A stretch of 64,000 nucleotides of DNA, taken from Nocardia iowensis (GTDB taxonomy: Bacteria; Actinomycetota; Actinomycetes; Mycobacteriales; Mycobacteriaceae). Below, piece by piece: positions 35,243 through 44,504 of this stretch. The stretch lies in assembly GCF_019222765.1 (NCBI RefSeq), contig NZ_CP078145.1, positions 5,394,001 through 5,458,000 of the forward strand, read 5' to 3'. The notes beneath the pieces were generated by a model that did no database searches, had not been told where the DNA came from, and saw nothing but the letters and a program-made list of their open reading frames with translations. The position numbers and the translations under genes are program-made. Each line of letters begins with the position of its first letter. Positions within the stretch are counted from its first letter, which is position 1.

Positions 35243-35391
35243 AGCCACTGCGGGCGTCATTCCCTGGGGTTCTGGACCTATAGCGAGCTGTTGCACCTGC
35301 TGATCTGTGGACTGGTAGACCAACGGTTCTTCGGGGGTGTTAGCTCTGCGGCTCATTGTTGGTCAACCAAGCGATGCGGTGATCATGGTCG

Positions 35392-35431
35392 GCCGAACGC
35401 TCGGCATGCGGCAGAAGCGGATATTCGCCTA
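35392..35431 (-). repeat. TGCCG repeat, copy S (minus strand)
   Basis: Read on the minus strand: AATATCCGCTTCTGCCGCAT followed by GCCGAGCGTTCGG. It matches copy Q over most of its length and is the only clear copy in the reverse orientation. Confidence 0.55.
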
Positions 35432-35627
35432 GTGCCTGTCGATCGCACAGCGGCTAGAACGCAACCGATGAGTAGGCAGTCGCGCCCGACACCCCACACA
35501 GCCTGGTTTGCTCAATGTTGTCTATCTAGGAAGTATTCCGCTCGCTTACGGTGACGCAATCGCATTATTGCAGGCAGTGGGTGTATTCCTTGCCAAGGTG
35601 CGGCGAAACTAGCGATACGCTGCATGA

Positions 35628-36149
35628 GTGCCGGTGCCGACTCCGATGTTGGCCGTCTCGGGTCCGCCCCCGAGCGATGACACCTGGGCGACAGAACTGA
35701 AATTCGACGGCATGAGGGGCATCGCCATCTCGCGCGGTGGGCGATGGCGGATCTATAGCCGAGCCCAGCGCAAGGTAACCCCATCTTTCCCCGATGTCGC
35801 CGAACGCCTGGCTGCGGCAATACCCGACCGAGACTGGATCCTCGACGGTGAGATCGTCTCCCTGGCCGCCGATGGGCGACCGTCGTTCCGGCAGTTGCAG
35901 CGACGCATCCACCTCAACCGCCCGACCACCGCGGCGATTCAGGCCACACAGGTCGAGTATGTAATTTTCGATCTTCTGGCCCTCGATGGTGAGCCCACCA
36001 CCGAGCTGCCCTACTTCGCGCGCCGTCAACTGCTGGAAGCACTCGACTTCACGGGAGCCGGATTGCGGATCGCCCCCAGCTGGCCGGGAAGCGACGCGGA
36101 ACGGGTCCTCGCCGAGGTTGCCGCCTTCGGCTTGGAAGGCATTTTGTAG
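35628..36149 (+). pseudogene. ATP-dependent DNA ligase, N-terminal half
   Basis: The 173 residues carry the adenylation domain start: ELKFDGMRGIA (the KxDG motif with catalytic lysine), then WILDGEIVSL and VEYVIFDLLALDG and RRQLLEALDF. This is the LigC/LigD-type ligase domain up to FGLEGIL, where motif IV (GLEGVVxK) is interrupted by a stop. Motifs V and VI and the OB domain are missing here; a fragment starting with them lies at 8361-8879. As read it could at most self-adenylate. Confidence 0.8.
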
Positions 36150-36310
36150 CCAGGGTTTGAAGATTGACCGATTGACCGTGGTTGCGGATCGTAGCGGCAT
36201 CGTATCGACTCGACGACAAGGGCATCGCGCTCTTGGAAGCTGTGATCGGGCCGGCGGCGAGTCGGTGATCTGGGCCGAGCCAGGTGGAAGGCGTGATCGA
36301 CCCCGCGCGG

Positions 36311-37828
36311 TCAGAGCGCGCATTTGGCTTCTGCGGGAGGCAGTTTCAGGTCGATCAAGTAGTTGGCCACGACGCCGTGGACACAGGGGTTGGGGGACAG
36401 GGCGGCGGTGTGTTGTTCACCCTCGACCGTGAGCATGGCTCCGCTGAGTGCTCGGGCGAGGCTGACGCCGCCCGCATAGGGGGTGGCGGGGTCACCGGTG
36501 GTCGAGATCGTCAGGGTTTTCGGCAAGTTCTCGATACCGGTAGCGTAGGGATAGCCCAAAGTTGGTTCTGCGGGCCAGAATTCGCATCCGTCGCGGGCGC
36601 CGTCGGCTCCGGTGCCAGGGTCGGTGAACGGCGCGGCCGCGTAGATTCTTCGGCGCAGATCCGTTTCTTCCGCAGGGCTGCGGCGCTGCTCGTCCAGGCA
36701 ATTGATGGCGTAGTTGGCCTCACCGAAGTTGGACCAGCGCCCGTTCGCGTCGCGCCCACGCAGCACGTCGTTCAGGGCGAGCAGGATATCGCCGCGGCCG
36801 GTGCCGATCTCGGCGATGCCCCGCAGGATCGTCGGCCAGGCCGAAGCGACGTACAGGCCCGCGCCCACCCCGCTGAACGCACCGGAGAAATCCAGTTTCC
36901 GGCCGTCGCCGGCGGGCACCGGGTGGTCGTTCAAGGGGCGGGCGATGCTCTGGAAGACCTCGGTGGCTTTGGTCGGATCGGTGCCCAACGGGCAGTCGGG
37001 GCGGGTGGCGCAGTCGGCGGCCATCTTGTCGAACGATCGCTGGAAGGCGGCGAATTGTGACAGGTGGCGCTCGACCGTGCCGCTGGCCGGGTCGATGGCG
37101 CCGTCGAGGACCAGCGCGCGGACATTGCGCGGGAACATCTCCGCATACACCGCGCCGAGGCGGGTGCCGTAACTCAGCCCGGCGAAGGTGAGTTTGTCGT
37201 CGCCGAGGGCGGCGCGCAGCACGTCCATGTCGCGGACGGCGTCGCGGGTGCCGAGGTGCGTAAGCACATCCAGCCCACCGGAACGCTCGGCGCACCGATT
37301 CATCAGGGCATGAGTGTCGGTCGCGGTCCAGCGGCCCACCGCGGCGGCGGTCGGGAAAACGGCCTGGCCGGTATCGACCTCCGCGTCGGTGAAGCAGTCG
37401 ACCGCGGGAGTCGAGGCGCCCACACCGCGCGGGTCGAAGCCGATCAGGTCGAATCGCTCGGTGATCGGATTGTTCGCCCAGATTTTCGCGGCGGCGGCGG
37501 CCAGGCTCATCCCGGCGCCGCCGGGGCCACCGGGATTGAGCACGAGTGATCCGAGCTTTTCCCCGCGGGCAGGCACTTTGAGCAACGCGATCCGCGCGGT
37601 ACGGCCGTCCGGATTCTGGTAGTCCAGTGGCACTTCCATGCGCGCGCAACGGAGATCGGGGCTGCTGGCGAAGGCTTCTTCGTCGCCCGAGGTCGTGGCA
37701 TACCCGTCGCAGGTTCCGAAGGATAGGTGCTGGTGGTAATAGCGCTGCAACGGTTCCGGTTGCTGCGCGCAGCCGGCCAGGGCCAGCACTGACAGGGCCA
37801 CCGTTACGGCGGCCGTAGCGGACTTCAT
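36311..37828 (-). CDS. lipoprotein alpha/beta hydrolase, TAP/SlpD-type peptidase
   Basis: The 505-aa product has a lipoprotein signal with lipobox ALAGC near residue 18. Core: LGSLVLNPGGPGGAGM is the oxyanion region, RFDLIGFDPRGVGAST follows, then LTFAGLSYGTRLGAVYA with nucleophile Ser in GLSYG, and the TAP-like C-terminal domain with TGDPATPYAGGVSLARAL and EQHTAAL holding Asp and His. It should be a membrane-anchored extracytoplasmic peptidase or esterase, related to tripeptidyl aminopeptidases. ATG 37828 has GGAG six bases upstream. It follows the response regulator on the same strand and is probably last in that operon. Confidence 0.88.
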   Translation of the reverse strand: MKSATAAVTVALSVLALAGCAQQPEPLQRYYHQHLSFGTCDGYATTSGDEEAFASSPDLRCARMEVPLDYQNPDGRTARIALLKVPARGEKLGSLVLNPGGPGGAGMSLAAAAAKIWANNPITERFDLIGFDPRGVGASTPAVDCFTDAEVDTGQAVFPTAAAVGRWTATDTHALMNRCAERSGGLDVLTHLGTRDAVRDMDVLRAALGDDKLTFAGLSYGTRLGAVYAEMFPRNVRALVLDGAIDPASGTVERHLSQFAAFQRSFDKMAADCATRPDCPLGTDPTKATEVFQSIARPLNDHPVPAGDGRKLDFSGAFSGVGAGLYVASAWPTILRGIAEIGTGRGDILLALNDVLRGRDANGRWSNFGEANYAINCLDEQRRSPAEETDLRRRIYAAAPFTDPGTGADGARDGCEFWPAEPTLGYPYATGIENLPKTLTISTTGDPATPYAGGVSLARALSGAMLTVEGEQHTAALSPNPCVHGVVANYLIDLKLPPAEAKCAL

Positions 37829-37874
37829 GTCGAACTCCATCGTTGTATGTATTGCGAAAGGGGTTCGGGCGGAA

Positions 37875-38495
37875 CTAGATCCAGCCCTTTTCCCGAGCTT
37901 TGAGCGCGGCCTCGTATCGGTTCGCGACACCGAGTTTGGCCATCGCGGAGGACAGATAGTTGCGGGTGGTGCCGGGCGACAGGTGGGCGCGGCGGGCGAT
38001 ATCGTCGACCGACGCGCCGTCGAGGGCGTACTCGAGCACGTCCGCCTCGCGTCCGGTCAGGACGGTGTCGCCGGCGCTGATCGCCTCGGCCGCCAATTCG
38101 GGGTCGACGTAGCGGCCGCCGGCATGGACGGTCCGGATCACTTCGGCCAGTGTGGCCGCCGAGGTGGTCTTCGGCAGGAAGCCGCGCACGCCCGCGGCGA
38201 GTGCTCGTTTCAGATAGCCGGGGCGCCCGTGGCTGGTGACGATCAGGGTGCCCGCGCCGGGGGTGAGACGCTGCAGTTCCACGGCGGTTTCGATGCCATC
38301 CATGCCGGGCATCTGCAGATCGATCACGGCTACCGCGACCGGTGTGCCCGCGGCGGTCCGGCGCCGCCACTCGGCGAGGAGCTCCTCGCCAGAACCGACA
38401 TGGCCGACCACCTCGAGATCGGTCTCGATATCGAGCAGGGTCGCCAACGCGGCGCGGATGAGTGTTTCGTCGTCGGCCAGCAGGACCGGAATCAT
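37875..38495 (-). CDS. NarL/LuxR-family response regulator
   Basis: The 206-aa product has a receiver domain (IPVLLADDETLIRAALATLL; phospho-acceptor Asp in VAVIDLQMPGMDG; conserved Lys in GFLPKTTSA). A LuxR HTH follows (LTGREADVLEYALDGASVDD, then AHLSPGTTRNYLSSAMAKLG). It pairs with the histidine kinase, whose stop codon overlaps its start. It likely controls the adjacent ABC transporter, as is usual for this gene order. Confidence 0.92.
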   Translation of the reverse strand: MIPVLLADDETLIRAALATLLDIETDLEVVGHVGSGEELLAEWRRRTAAGTPVAVAVIDLQMPGMDGIETAVELQRLTPGAGTLIVTSHGRPGYLKRALAAGVRGFLPKTTSAATLAEVIRTVHAGGRYVDPELAAEAISAGDTVLTGREADVLEYALDGASVDDIARRAHLSPGTTRNYLSSAMAKLGVANRYEAALKAREKGWI

Positions 38496-39637
38496 TTTTT
38501 CTCCCAGTGGATTTCGAGCTCGAAGGCATCGCTCGACGCGTTCACCTCGAGGGTCGCCCCGGTGGCCGCGAGCCGTTCAGCGAGGCCGCGGAGCCCAGAG
38601 CGCTCCCCACTCGTGCCGCGCGGACAGTTGTTGCGCAGCGACATCCCGGCATCCCCGAGGCTCAGCACCGCCGAGGTCGCCGCGGAGTGCTCGACGATGT
38701 TGGTCGTACCCTCACGCACCACCCAGGCCGAGACCTCGTGGTAGCGCGCCGGAACCCTGGCCGCGTCGCCTTCGACCACCAGCCGGCATCCGACCGCGGC
38801 GAGCAGCGAGCGGGCCCCGGCCACCTCGGCCCGCAGATCGATGCCACGGTAACCGCGCACCAGCTGACGCATCTGGCCCATCGATTCGACGGCGAGGGTC
38901 TTGACCTCGTCCATCTCGGCGGCCGCGCGCTCGGCGTCGCCCGCTCGCGAGAGCACCGCCGCGAGTTCGCTTTTCACCGCGATCGCGGAAAAGCCGCGGC
39001 CGACGACATCGTGCAGGTCCCGCGCGAAGCGCAACCGTTCCTCGGCCACCTGTAGCTCCGTCTCGACCACCCGCGCCCGCTCCAACTCCTCCACCACCCG
39101 CAATCCCCACACCGTGAGCAAAGTCGTCCCGACGGCGAAAGCACCGGCCAGCGAACCCACCAGCGCCGCGATCAGGCCCTTGCTCAGAGACGAGGCGAAG
39201 ACCAGACCGGTGGCGAGGCCGATACCAGCGACCACCCACCACTTGTGCCGCGGCAGAAACGAGACGACCGAGAAGACGGCGACTATCGCCGTATAGCTGC
39301 CGGCCATTCGCGCTTGTTCCGCGACGGACTCACTCACCGCGAGCCGGGTGATTACCGCATAGGCGACCCACACCCCGCCCAGTAAGGCGATGGCGGTGGG
39401 CAAAGCCCAGCGGTGCGATACCGCATCGGTCGCGAACTCGGGTTGGGCGTGCAGCGCGAGGATGGCCGCGATTCCGGCGATCACGATCCCCAGGGCGGAC
39501 CACAGCGCATCCATGCCGTTGGTCACCACCACGACGAGCACCAGCAAGGCGATCGCGAACTGCAGGGTGACCCGGGTGTAGAGCCGGAACTTGGCGGCTC
39601 CCGGCAACTCGTGCCACCACCCGGTCAACCGGTTCAT
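38492..39637 (-). CDS. sensor histidine kinase (HisKA_3 type)
   Basis: The 381-aa kinase has six hydrophobic segments in its N-terminal half (FAIALLVLVVVVTNGM, GIVIAGIAAILALHAQ and others). The dimerisation helix is RFARDLHDVVGRGFSAIAVK with His in DLHDVVG. A truncated HATPase domain follows (VVREGTTNIVEHSAATSAVL for the N box, GERSGLRGLAERLAATGATL for the G box). ATG 39637 overlaps the stop of the permease gene (ATGA). It probably responds to membrane stress or to a compound exported by the transporter. Confidence 0.9.
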   Translation of the reverse strand: MNRLTGWWHELPGAAKFRLYTRVTLQFAIALLVLVVVVTNGMDALWSALGIVIAGIAAILALHAQPEFATDAVSHRWALPTAIALLGGVWVAYAVITRLAVSESVAEQARMAGSYTAIVAVFSVVSFLPRHKWWVVAGIGLATGLVFASSLSKGLIAALVGSLAGAFAVGTTLLTVWGLRVVEELERARVVETELQVAEERLRFARDLHDVVGRGFSAIAVKSELAAVLSRAGDAERAAAEMDEVKTLAVESMGQMRQLVRGYRGIDLRAEVAGARSLLAAVGCRLVVEGDAARVPARYHEVSAWVVREGTTNIVEHSAATSAVLSLGDAGMSLRNNCPRGTSGERSGLRGLAERLAATGATLEVNASSDAFELEIHWEKK

Positions 39638-40449
39638 CCCCGATCGTCCCAGCGGAAGCTCCTGCGGGTCAGCACGACTGCCAGGACGGTCCACAGCGCC
39701 AGTGTGGCAAACGGACGGCCGAGATCGGCGAAAGTACCTGTGAAGCCGGCGGCCACGTCGGCGTCGGCGGCCGTGGCCGGCTTACCGGCCGCGCCGAGGG
39801 AGACCAGGTCGGACACCGCGGCGAACGGGGTCCAGTCGGCCACCGCGGCCAGCCGATCCGGCAGGACACCGCGGATGGACCCGAGACCCAGCATCGCCAC
39901 GATCATCACCGGCAGCGAGGTGATCTGCGCGGCCTCCGCGTTCTTCGTCACCGCGCTGGTCGCGAGCGCCAGCAGCGCGAACAGGGCGACGCCGCCGATC
40001 AGTCCCAGCGCGATCGCCACGGGGTTCACCGGCGCCGGCGCGCCCGTGCCGTAGACCACGGCGGCGACCACGACAGTGCAGGCGAGCGTCACCAGCACGC
40101 CCGGCACCGCCGGGGCGGTCTGGATCTGCCAGTCGGCGGCTTCACCGGTACGCAGCCGCTTCAGCACGCCCTCGCCCCGTCGCGTCGTCACCATCGACAG
40201 CACCGAGTAGTACTGCACGAACAGCAAAGTCAGCAACGCCAGCATCTCGAAGGTCGTCGCCGCCATCGCGGCCGTCGCCGGCTCGTCCTTGCGAGCGATC
40301 AAATACTGAGCCAGCGGTGTTCCGATCGGGAAGACCGTCGCCATATAGACCAGCGTCTTGTTCCGCCGGAACTGCAGGAACTCCGCCCTCGCCAGCGCGG
40401 CCAACGGGCGGCGGCGAAAGTTCGTGGCGGGCATGGTGGTGTCGATCAT
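39634..40449 (-). CDS. ABC-2 type permease
   Basis: The 271-aa protein has six membrane segments (TFEMLALLTLLFVQYYSVLS, PGVLVTLACTVVVAAVVYGT, LGLIGGVALFALLALATSAV and others) after a short cytosolic N-terminus (ALARAEFLQFRRNKTLVYMA). This is the DrrB-like ABC-2 layout. Together with the ATPase it should export a hydrophobic or peptide-like compound. Start and stop overlap the genes on both sides. Confidence 0.88.
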   Translation of the reverse strand: MIDTTMPATNFRRRPLAALARAEFLQFRRNKTLVYMATVFPIGTPLAQYLIARKDEPATAAMAATTFEMLALLTLLFVQYYSVLSMVTTRRGEGVLKRLRTGEAADWQIQTAPAVPGVLVTLACTVVVAAVVYGTGAPAPVNPVAIALGLIGGVALFALLALATSAVTKNAEAAQITSLPVMIVAMLGLGSIRGVLPDRLAAVADWTPFAAVSDLVSLGAAGKPATAADADVAAGFTGTFADLGRPFATLALWTVLAVVLTRRSFRWDDRG

Positions 40450-41441
40450 CGGGCTGCTCCGATCAGGTCGGGGGTGGTGGTCCTCGCGTCCGCCGGATCG
40501 CCCGCGATATCGAGGAAAACCGACTCGAGGGACGCGGCGCGGGCTTCGAGACCGCCCAGTCGCAGGCCGTGCTCGCGGGCCCAGGCGAGTAGCTCGAACA
40601 GATGACTCTGCAGGTCATTCGTCGTGACGGTGACGCGAGCTCGGGCGTCGATCCGCGCGGTGGGCAACGGCGGCAACGACAGTCCCGGATGATCGAAGGC
40701 GATCCGGGCCGGGTGCCCGTCGACGATCTCGCGCAGTGTGCCCGTGCGGACGACCGCACCCTTGTGCATGATCGCGATCCGGTCGGCGAGGGCCTCGGCT
40801 TCGTCCAGATAGTGCGTGGTGAGCACCATCGTCACCCCGGCCGCCTTGAGCTCGGCGAGCAGTCGCCAGGTCGCCCGGCGGCTTTCCGGATCGAGCCCGG
40901 TGGTCGGTTCGTCGAGAAACAGCAACCGCGGCCGACCCAGCAGGGCACACGCCATATCGACGCGGCGTTGCTCACCGCCGGACAGCGAACCGACCCGGAC
41001 GTCGGCCCGGTCGAGCAGGTCGACCTGGGTGAGGACCGCCTCGGCGGTGGTGGGGTCGGTGCACGTCCCGCGCCACATCTCGAGCGTTTCGCGGACGGTC
41101 AGCTCGGCGGGCAGCCCACCGGACTGCAACATGATTCCGACCTGCGCGCGTACCTGCGCACGATCCCGGAGCGGATCGAGACCGAAGACCCGCACCACGC
41201 CGTCCGTCGGCGCGGCCAGCCCCTCCAGCAGGTCGAGGGTCGAGGTCTTGCCCGCTCCGTTGGTTCCGAGCAAGGCGAAGACCTCCCCGGCCACGATCTC
41301 CAGGTCCACCCCTTTGACCGCTTCGAAGGCGTCCTTGCCCTGACCATAGGTCCGGCGCAGGCCACGCGCGGTGATGACATCGTCGATCGGTTTCGTCCCC
41401 CCGCCAACCTGATTCGGGGCTTTGCGAAGTGCGCTGTTCAT
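40446..41441 (-). CDS. ABC transporter ATP-binding protein (DrrA-like)
   Basis: The 331-aa ATPase has Walker A GTNGAGKT, a Q-loop near IMLQSGGLPAELTV, signature LSGGEQRR, Walker B LLFLDEPTTGLDP and H-loop TTHYLDEAEAL. A C-terminal extension (SHLFELLAWAREHGLRLGGL) is typical of DrrA-like multidrug ATPases. The start is ATG 41441; a GTG 15 bases upstream is possible. It heads a five-gene minus-strand operon: ATPase, permease, kinase, regulator, lipoprotein hydrolase. Confidence 0.92.
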   Translation of the reverse strand: MNSALRKAPNQVGGGTKPIDDVITARGLRRTYGQGKDAFEAVKGVDLEIVAGEVFALLGTNGAGKTSTLDLLEGLAAPTDGVVRVFGLDPLRDRAQVRAQVGIMLQSGGLPAELTVRETLEMWRGTCTDPTTAEAVLTQVDLLDRADVRVGSLSGGEQRRVDMACALLGRPRLLFLDEPTTGLDPESRRATWRLLAELKAAGVTMVLTTHYLDEAEALADRIAIMHKGAVVRTGTLREIVDGHPARIAFDHPGLSLPPLPTARIDARARVTVTTNDLQSHLFELLAWAREHGLRLGGLEARAASLESVFLDIAGDPADARTTTPDLIGAAR

Positions 41442-41544
41442 GGCTTCAACGATCACGGAGACCGCTGGAAGACAGTAGTAAGCGCAGTCACCGAATCCCT
41501 ATGACTTGCTCATGGATCGGCCATGACAAATGTCAGTGCCCGCC

Positions 41545-41880
41545 CGGCGACTACAGAAGTTGCCCTGAGTTCGTTCGGGCACCACTCCTAGCGAATAACC
41601 CGCCGAGACCGGGCCGATCCCATACAACCGCAGCAGCGCCTTGCGCGCCTGGGCGCGGTCCATGGCGCGGATTGCCTCCTCGTCGTAGCCGCCGGGGATC
41701 GTCGCGAGTTCCCTTGTCTTCCAGTCGGATTCCCAGGGCGCGGCCGCCCCAACGCAGCGACTGCCAGTGCACGCCGGGCTCGTGGTGGTGGGTGGGGTCG
41801 GGCAGAGCGGTCGGTTTCGCCGTGGTCGGGTCGAAAGCGAACGGCGCGGGCGGTCTCAGTGTGCGTTCGGCACACGGGAT
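41545..41880 (-). pseudogene. possible DNA-glycosylase-like remnant
   Basis: Over shifting frames one reads HHHEPGVHWQSLRWGGRALG, then LATIPGGYDEEAIRAMDRAQ and ARKALLRLYGIGPVSA. The IPGGYDEEAIRAM ... LYGIGPxSA part resembles the helix-hairpin-helix region of AlkA-type glycosylases. At least one frameshift is needed and both ends are missing. The remaining bases of 41457-41970 hold nothing I recognise. Confidence 0.4.
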
Positions 41881-41970
41881 GAGTTCGCTCCCATTCTTAG
41901 ACCGAGCCGCCGACGCTGTTTGGGGGACTTTTCAGGCGGCGGGAGATTGCCCGTGTGCAACGCCGGGTTC

Positions 41971-42897
41971 TTAGAGGATGTTCCAACCGATCGGGGCATT
42001 CGCCTTTAGCGCTTCGATGCGGCGTAAGACCTCGGCCGCGGTGGAGGAACCCCTTGCTGATTTTCGTGCGTTCGTGGTGATCATGCGTAGTTCTCGCAAG
42101 TCACGCAACCATCGATAGCCAGACCAATCGCGGATGTCGAATCCGTATGACGTGGCGAACCGGTCGTATTCATCGGCAGGGTGGCCGAAACGGCGGCAAT
42201 GGACCTCGAGCGTGGCCAGGTCCCATTCGGGTGGCCCGATTGCTGCGTTCTCCCAGTCGGCGAGCACGGCGCATTCATTTGGCTTGTCCCACAAGGCATT
42301 TAGGTGGTGCGCATCGCCATGAATCGGTCCCCGCGGTAGGACCCATCGGATGTTGTCGGCATGCTCTGCCAGTTGTTCTCGTCGTTCATGGAGCATCGCG
42401 CGGTCCTGGGCGGACAGGATTGTGTTGTTATCGATCGCCGTTGAGATCGCTTCGAATGTGTAGGTGATCTGTTGGTCAGGCAGTGCCACCGGTACGGGTG
42501 CCCGGCAGGCGTGCAGTTTGGCGAAGGGCTCGGCGAGATCGGCCGCGCTGACGATCCTGTTTTGTTGATCCAGGTATCGCCAGAAGGTGACCGGACAACC
42601 TGAGATGTGGAGCGGTTGCTCGGTGTCGATCAGCGACACAGTCGGTACCGCCTGTTGCTGGAGCCAGCGTACGAGGCCGACGACGTCGATGTGGCCGTGG
42701 TGATCGGGTCTGCCGATCTTCACCACGATCGGTTGCGCGGCGAGCAGATACACAGCGTTGGTGTGATGACGCATCACCACCGCAGACGCCGCGTCGAAAC
42801 CCGCAATGCCGCAAGCCGTCTCAAGGATGTTGCGGGTGTTTTCCGGAGTGAATGTTGATTCGGTCAGGTGCATCGGTTCGGCGTCTTGGCGTGTCAT
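41971..42897 (-). CDS. aminoglycoside phosphotransferase family kinase
   Basis: The 308-aa protein has the nucleotide lobe (TNAVYLLAAQPIVVKIGRPD, with a likely ATP-binding Lys), the catalytic loop PRGPIHGDAHHLNALWDKP (HGDxHxxN) and the metal-binding VLADWENAAIGPPEWDLA (DWE). It is complete, unlike the copy at 31.6 kb. The acceptor is unknown; homologues are often found with HTH-TPR regulators and nucleoside hydrolases, as here. Its ATG overlaps the stop of the regulator gene (ATGA), so the two are translationally coupled. Confidence 0.88.
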   Translation of the reverse strand: MTRQDAEPMHLTESTFTPENTRNILETACGIAGFDAASAVVMRHHTNAVYLLAAQPIVVKIGRPDHHGHIDVVGLVRWLQQQAVPTVSLIDTEQPLHISGCPVTFWRYLDQQNRIVSAADLAEPFAKLHACRAPVPVALPDQQITYTFEAISTAIDNNTILSAQDRAMLHERREQLAEHADNIRWVLPRGPIHGDAHHLNALWDKPNECAVLADWENAAIGPPEWDLATLEVHCRRFGHPADEYDRFATSYGFDIRDWSGYRWLRDLRELRMITTNARKSARGSSTAAEVLRRIEALKANAPIGWNIL

Positions 42898-44165
42898 TGC
42901 GCTTCCGACTGGGCAGTGACCAGCTCTCGAAGGGCACCTGCTGCGGGTAGTTCCGCCCTCCGGGCCGGCAGTGCTTCGAGCACGTCAGTCGCACGGGCAA
43001 TCACGAGTCGAGTTCGGTGCCCTGGAGGCAGCGAGTCCAAGACTGTCACCGCCAGCTGGCAGCCCTCTTCAGCTGATCTGTCCATCGCGTAGCCCACTGC
43101 AGCATCCAGTTGGATCAGCGCCGGGTCGATGATAACTGCCGGCGTTGACTTGTAGAGCCGTAGCGCCTCGTCCTGGACGCGGCGGGCTCGAGCGAGGCGC
43201 CCCATGTAGGTCAGTGTTCCAGACAAATACAGCAGCAGACGTTTAGAGCTGAAACGAAAGGCTTCGTCACTGGGGGCGCTATCAAGCCCGTCAGTCAGCG
43301 TCTGCGCTTTCGCCATCGCCTTTTCGGCTCCGTGATCGTCACCCAGCCTTGCGAGGGCTCGAGCCTCGGCGGCCGCAGCCAGTGCAGTCGCGTCACAGGC
43401 GATATCAGGCAACAATTCCTGCGCGGACCGGGCCAACGTCACAGTGTCCGCGAGATCGCCGTAGTAGTAGGGCAGCATCGCGTGCTGGGCCCGGACCCCG
43501 GCCCGCAGTTCGAAGTTCGGACTGTCGTCTGCGGCAAGCCGAGCGGTGCCGTACCAGTAGTTCGCACGCTGAATCTGGCCCAGCTTCATCAGTGCATCGG
43601 CGGTCAACAGACTCAGCACCGCGGACGCCTCCGAAAGGCGTGCCTGGATCGCGGCCGGTTGACGCTCCGCCGCGATCGCCTGGACTTCGAGCAGATCCGG
43701 CGCGATCGCAGCCAAGGCTGTGCTCGGCGGGATGGTCGTGTAGGTGCGTACCCGTTCTGCTACACGTTCTCCGATCAACTCGACGCGGGCGGGGGTAACG
43801 CTACATCTGGTCAGTGTCTGGTCGACCGCCATCCGCAGGCTGTCGAGTTCCGACAGCAGACCTTCACTGCGCTGTCGGGCGGGCAGGACTTGCGCGACAC
43901 CGGAGTCGAGCAGTGCGTTGTTGTCCCGCGTTTGCTGATAGAGGGCTTTCTCGAATCGCTGCTTCCCGGCATCGTCCAGCTTGGTGTACGCCTCTTCGAG
44001 AAGGCGTTTGCTGCTCGGGCTGATCCGCGCGTGAGGCCCCTGCGAGAGCCAGAGCCGTACTGATCGCGGAGAACACCCGATCCGATGGCCGAACTCGTCG
44101 GTGCCTAGCAGCATCGCATCTTGCAGGCACGCGACCTCAAAACCGGTCCAGGTGACACCGATCAT
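42894..44165 (-). CDS. HTH/TPR transcriptional regulator
   Basis: The 423-aa protein starts with a helix-turn-helix like region (LGTDEFGHRIGCSPRSVRLW). A long helical TPR-type array follows (LLTADALMKLGQIQRANYWY, ALAAAAEARALARLGDDHGA, RLLLYLSGTLTYMGRLARAR). This layout is common for actinobacterial XRE-type regulators of secondary or specialised loci. It is divergent from the long plus-strand operon beginning at 44415 and probably controls it and the coupled kinase. Confidence 0.8.
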   Translation of the reverse strand: MIGVTWTGFEVACLQDAMLLGTDEFGHRIGCSPRSVRLWLSQGPHARISPSSKRLLEEAYTKLDDAGKQRFEKALYQQTRDNNALLDSGVAQVLPARQRSEGLLSELDSLRMAVDQTLTRCSVTPARVELIGERVAERVRTYTTIPPSTALAAIAPDLLEVQAIAAERQPAAIQARLSEASAVLSLLTADALMKLGQIQRANYWYGTARLAADDSPNFELRAGVRAQHAMLPYYYGDLADTVTLARSAQELLPDIACDATALAAAAEARALARLGDDHGAEKAMAKAQTLTDGLDSAPSDEAFRFSSKRLLLYLSGTLTYMGRLARARRVQDEALRLYKSTPAVIIDPALIQLDAAVGYAMDRSAEEGCQLAVTVLDSLPPGHRTRLVIARATDVLEALPARRAELPAAGALRELVTAQSEAQ

Positions 44166-44414
44166 CGGCGGCTCCGCTGAGTGTGGTGGTTGATAGTGGT
44201 GTCAGGCTACGCCCGGCGCATAGGCCGGTGATCAAACAATTCCGGAAAAATGCCGGTTCGTTGCCTTTCCGCTTCCGACCTTTGGGCGAAGTCTGAAGGA
44301 GCACCCGGCATTCCGCGTTGGACCCCTCACCCCGGATATGGACATCCCTCCTCTCCGCACTGGGGCCGTCGTAGCCGTAGCCGAGTGCTCCAATCGTCCC
44401 AGGGAGCGCACACC

Positions 44415-44504
44415 ATGCAGACCTCGCTGACCGACCGATATCCGCAGGCAATTGCGTACGTTGCCTACCACGCTGAACCCAGCGTCGCACCCGAAAGGGC
44501 GTGA
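44415..44504 (+). CDS. 29-aa small ORF at the head of the operon
   Basis: ATG 44415 has AGGGAG eight bases upstream. The peptide contains YPQAIAYVAYHAEPSV and ends in RA. Its TGA overlaps the GTG of the next gene (GTGA), the typical sign of translational coupling. Whether it is a leader peptide or a functional product is unknown. Confidence 0.55.
   Translation: MQTSLTDRYPQAIAYVAYHAEPSVAPERA

Larger units (their letters stand above)
34898..35627. other. degraded intergenic stretch
   Basis: No coding frame is convincing in this 730-base stretch. It holds three direct repeats (35155-35242) and a minus-strand TGCCG repeat (35392-35431), listed separately. It appears to be scarred DNA between the SUKH-4 gene and the ligase fragment. 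Confidence 0.5.

Noticed and set aside
37827..38744. A 305-aa plus-strand frame opposite the response regulator
   Set aside because: The minus strand encodes a textbook response regulator and histidine kinase.
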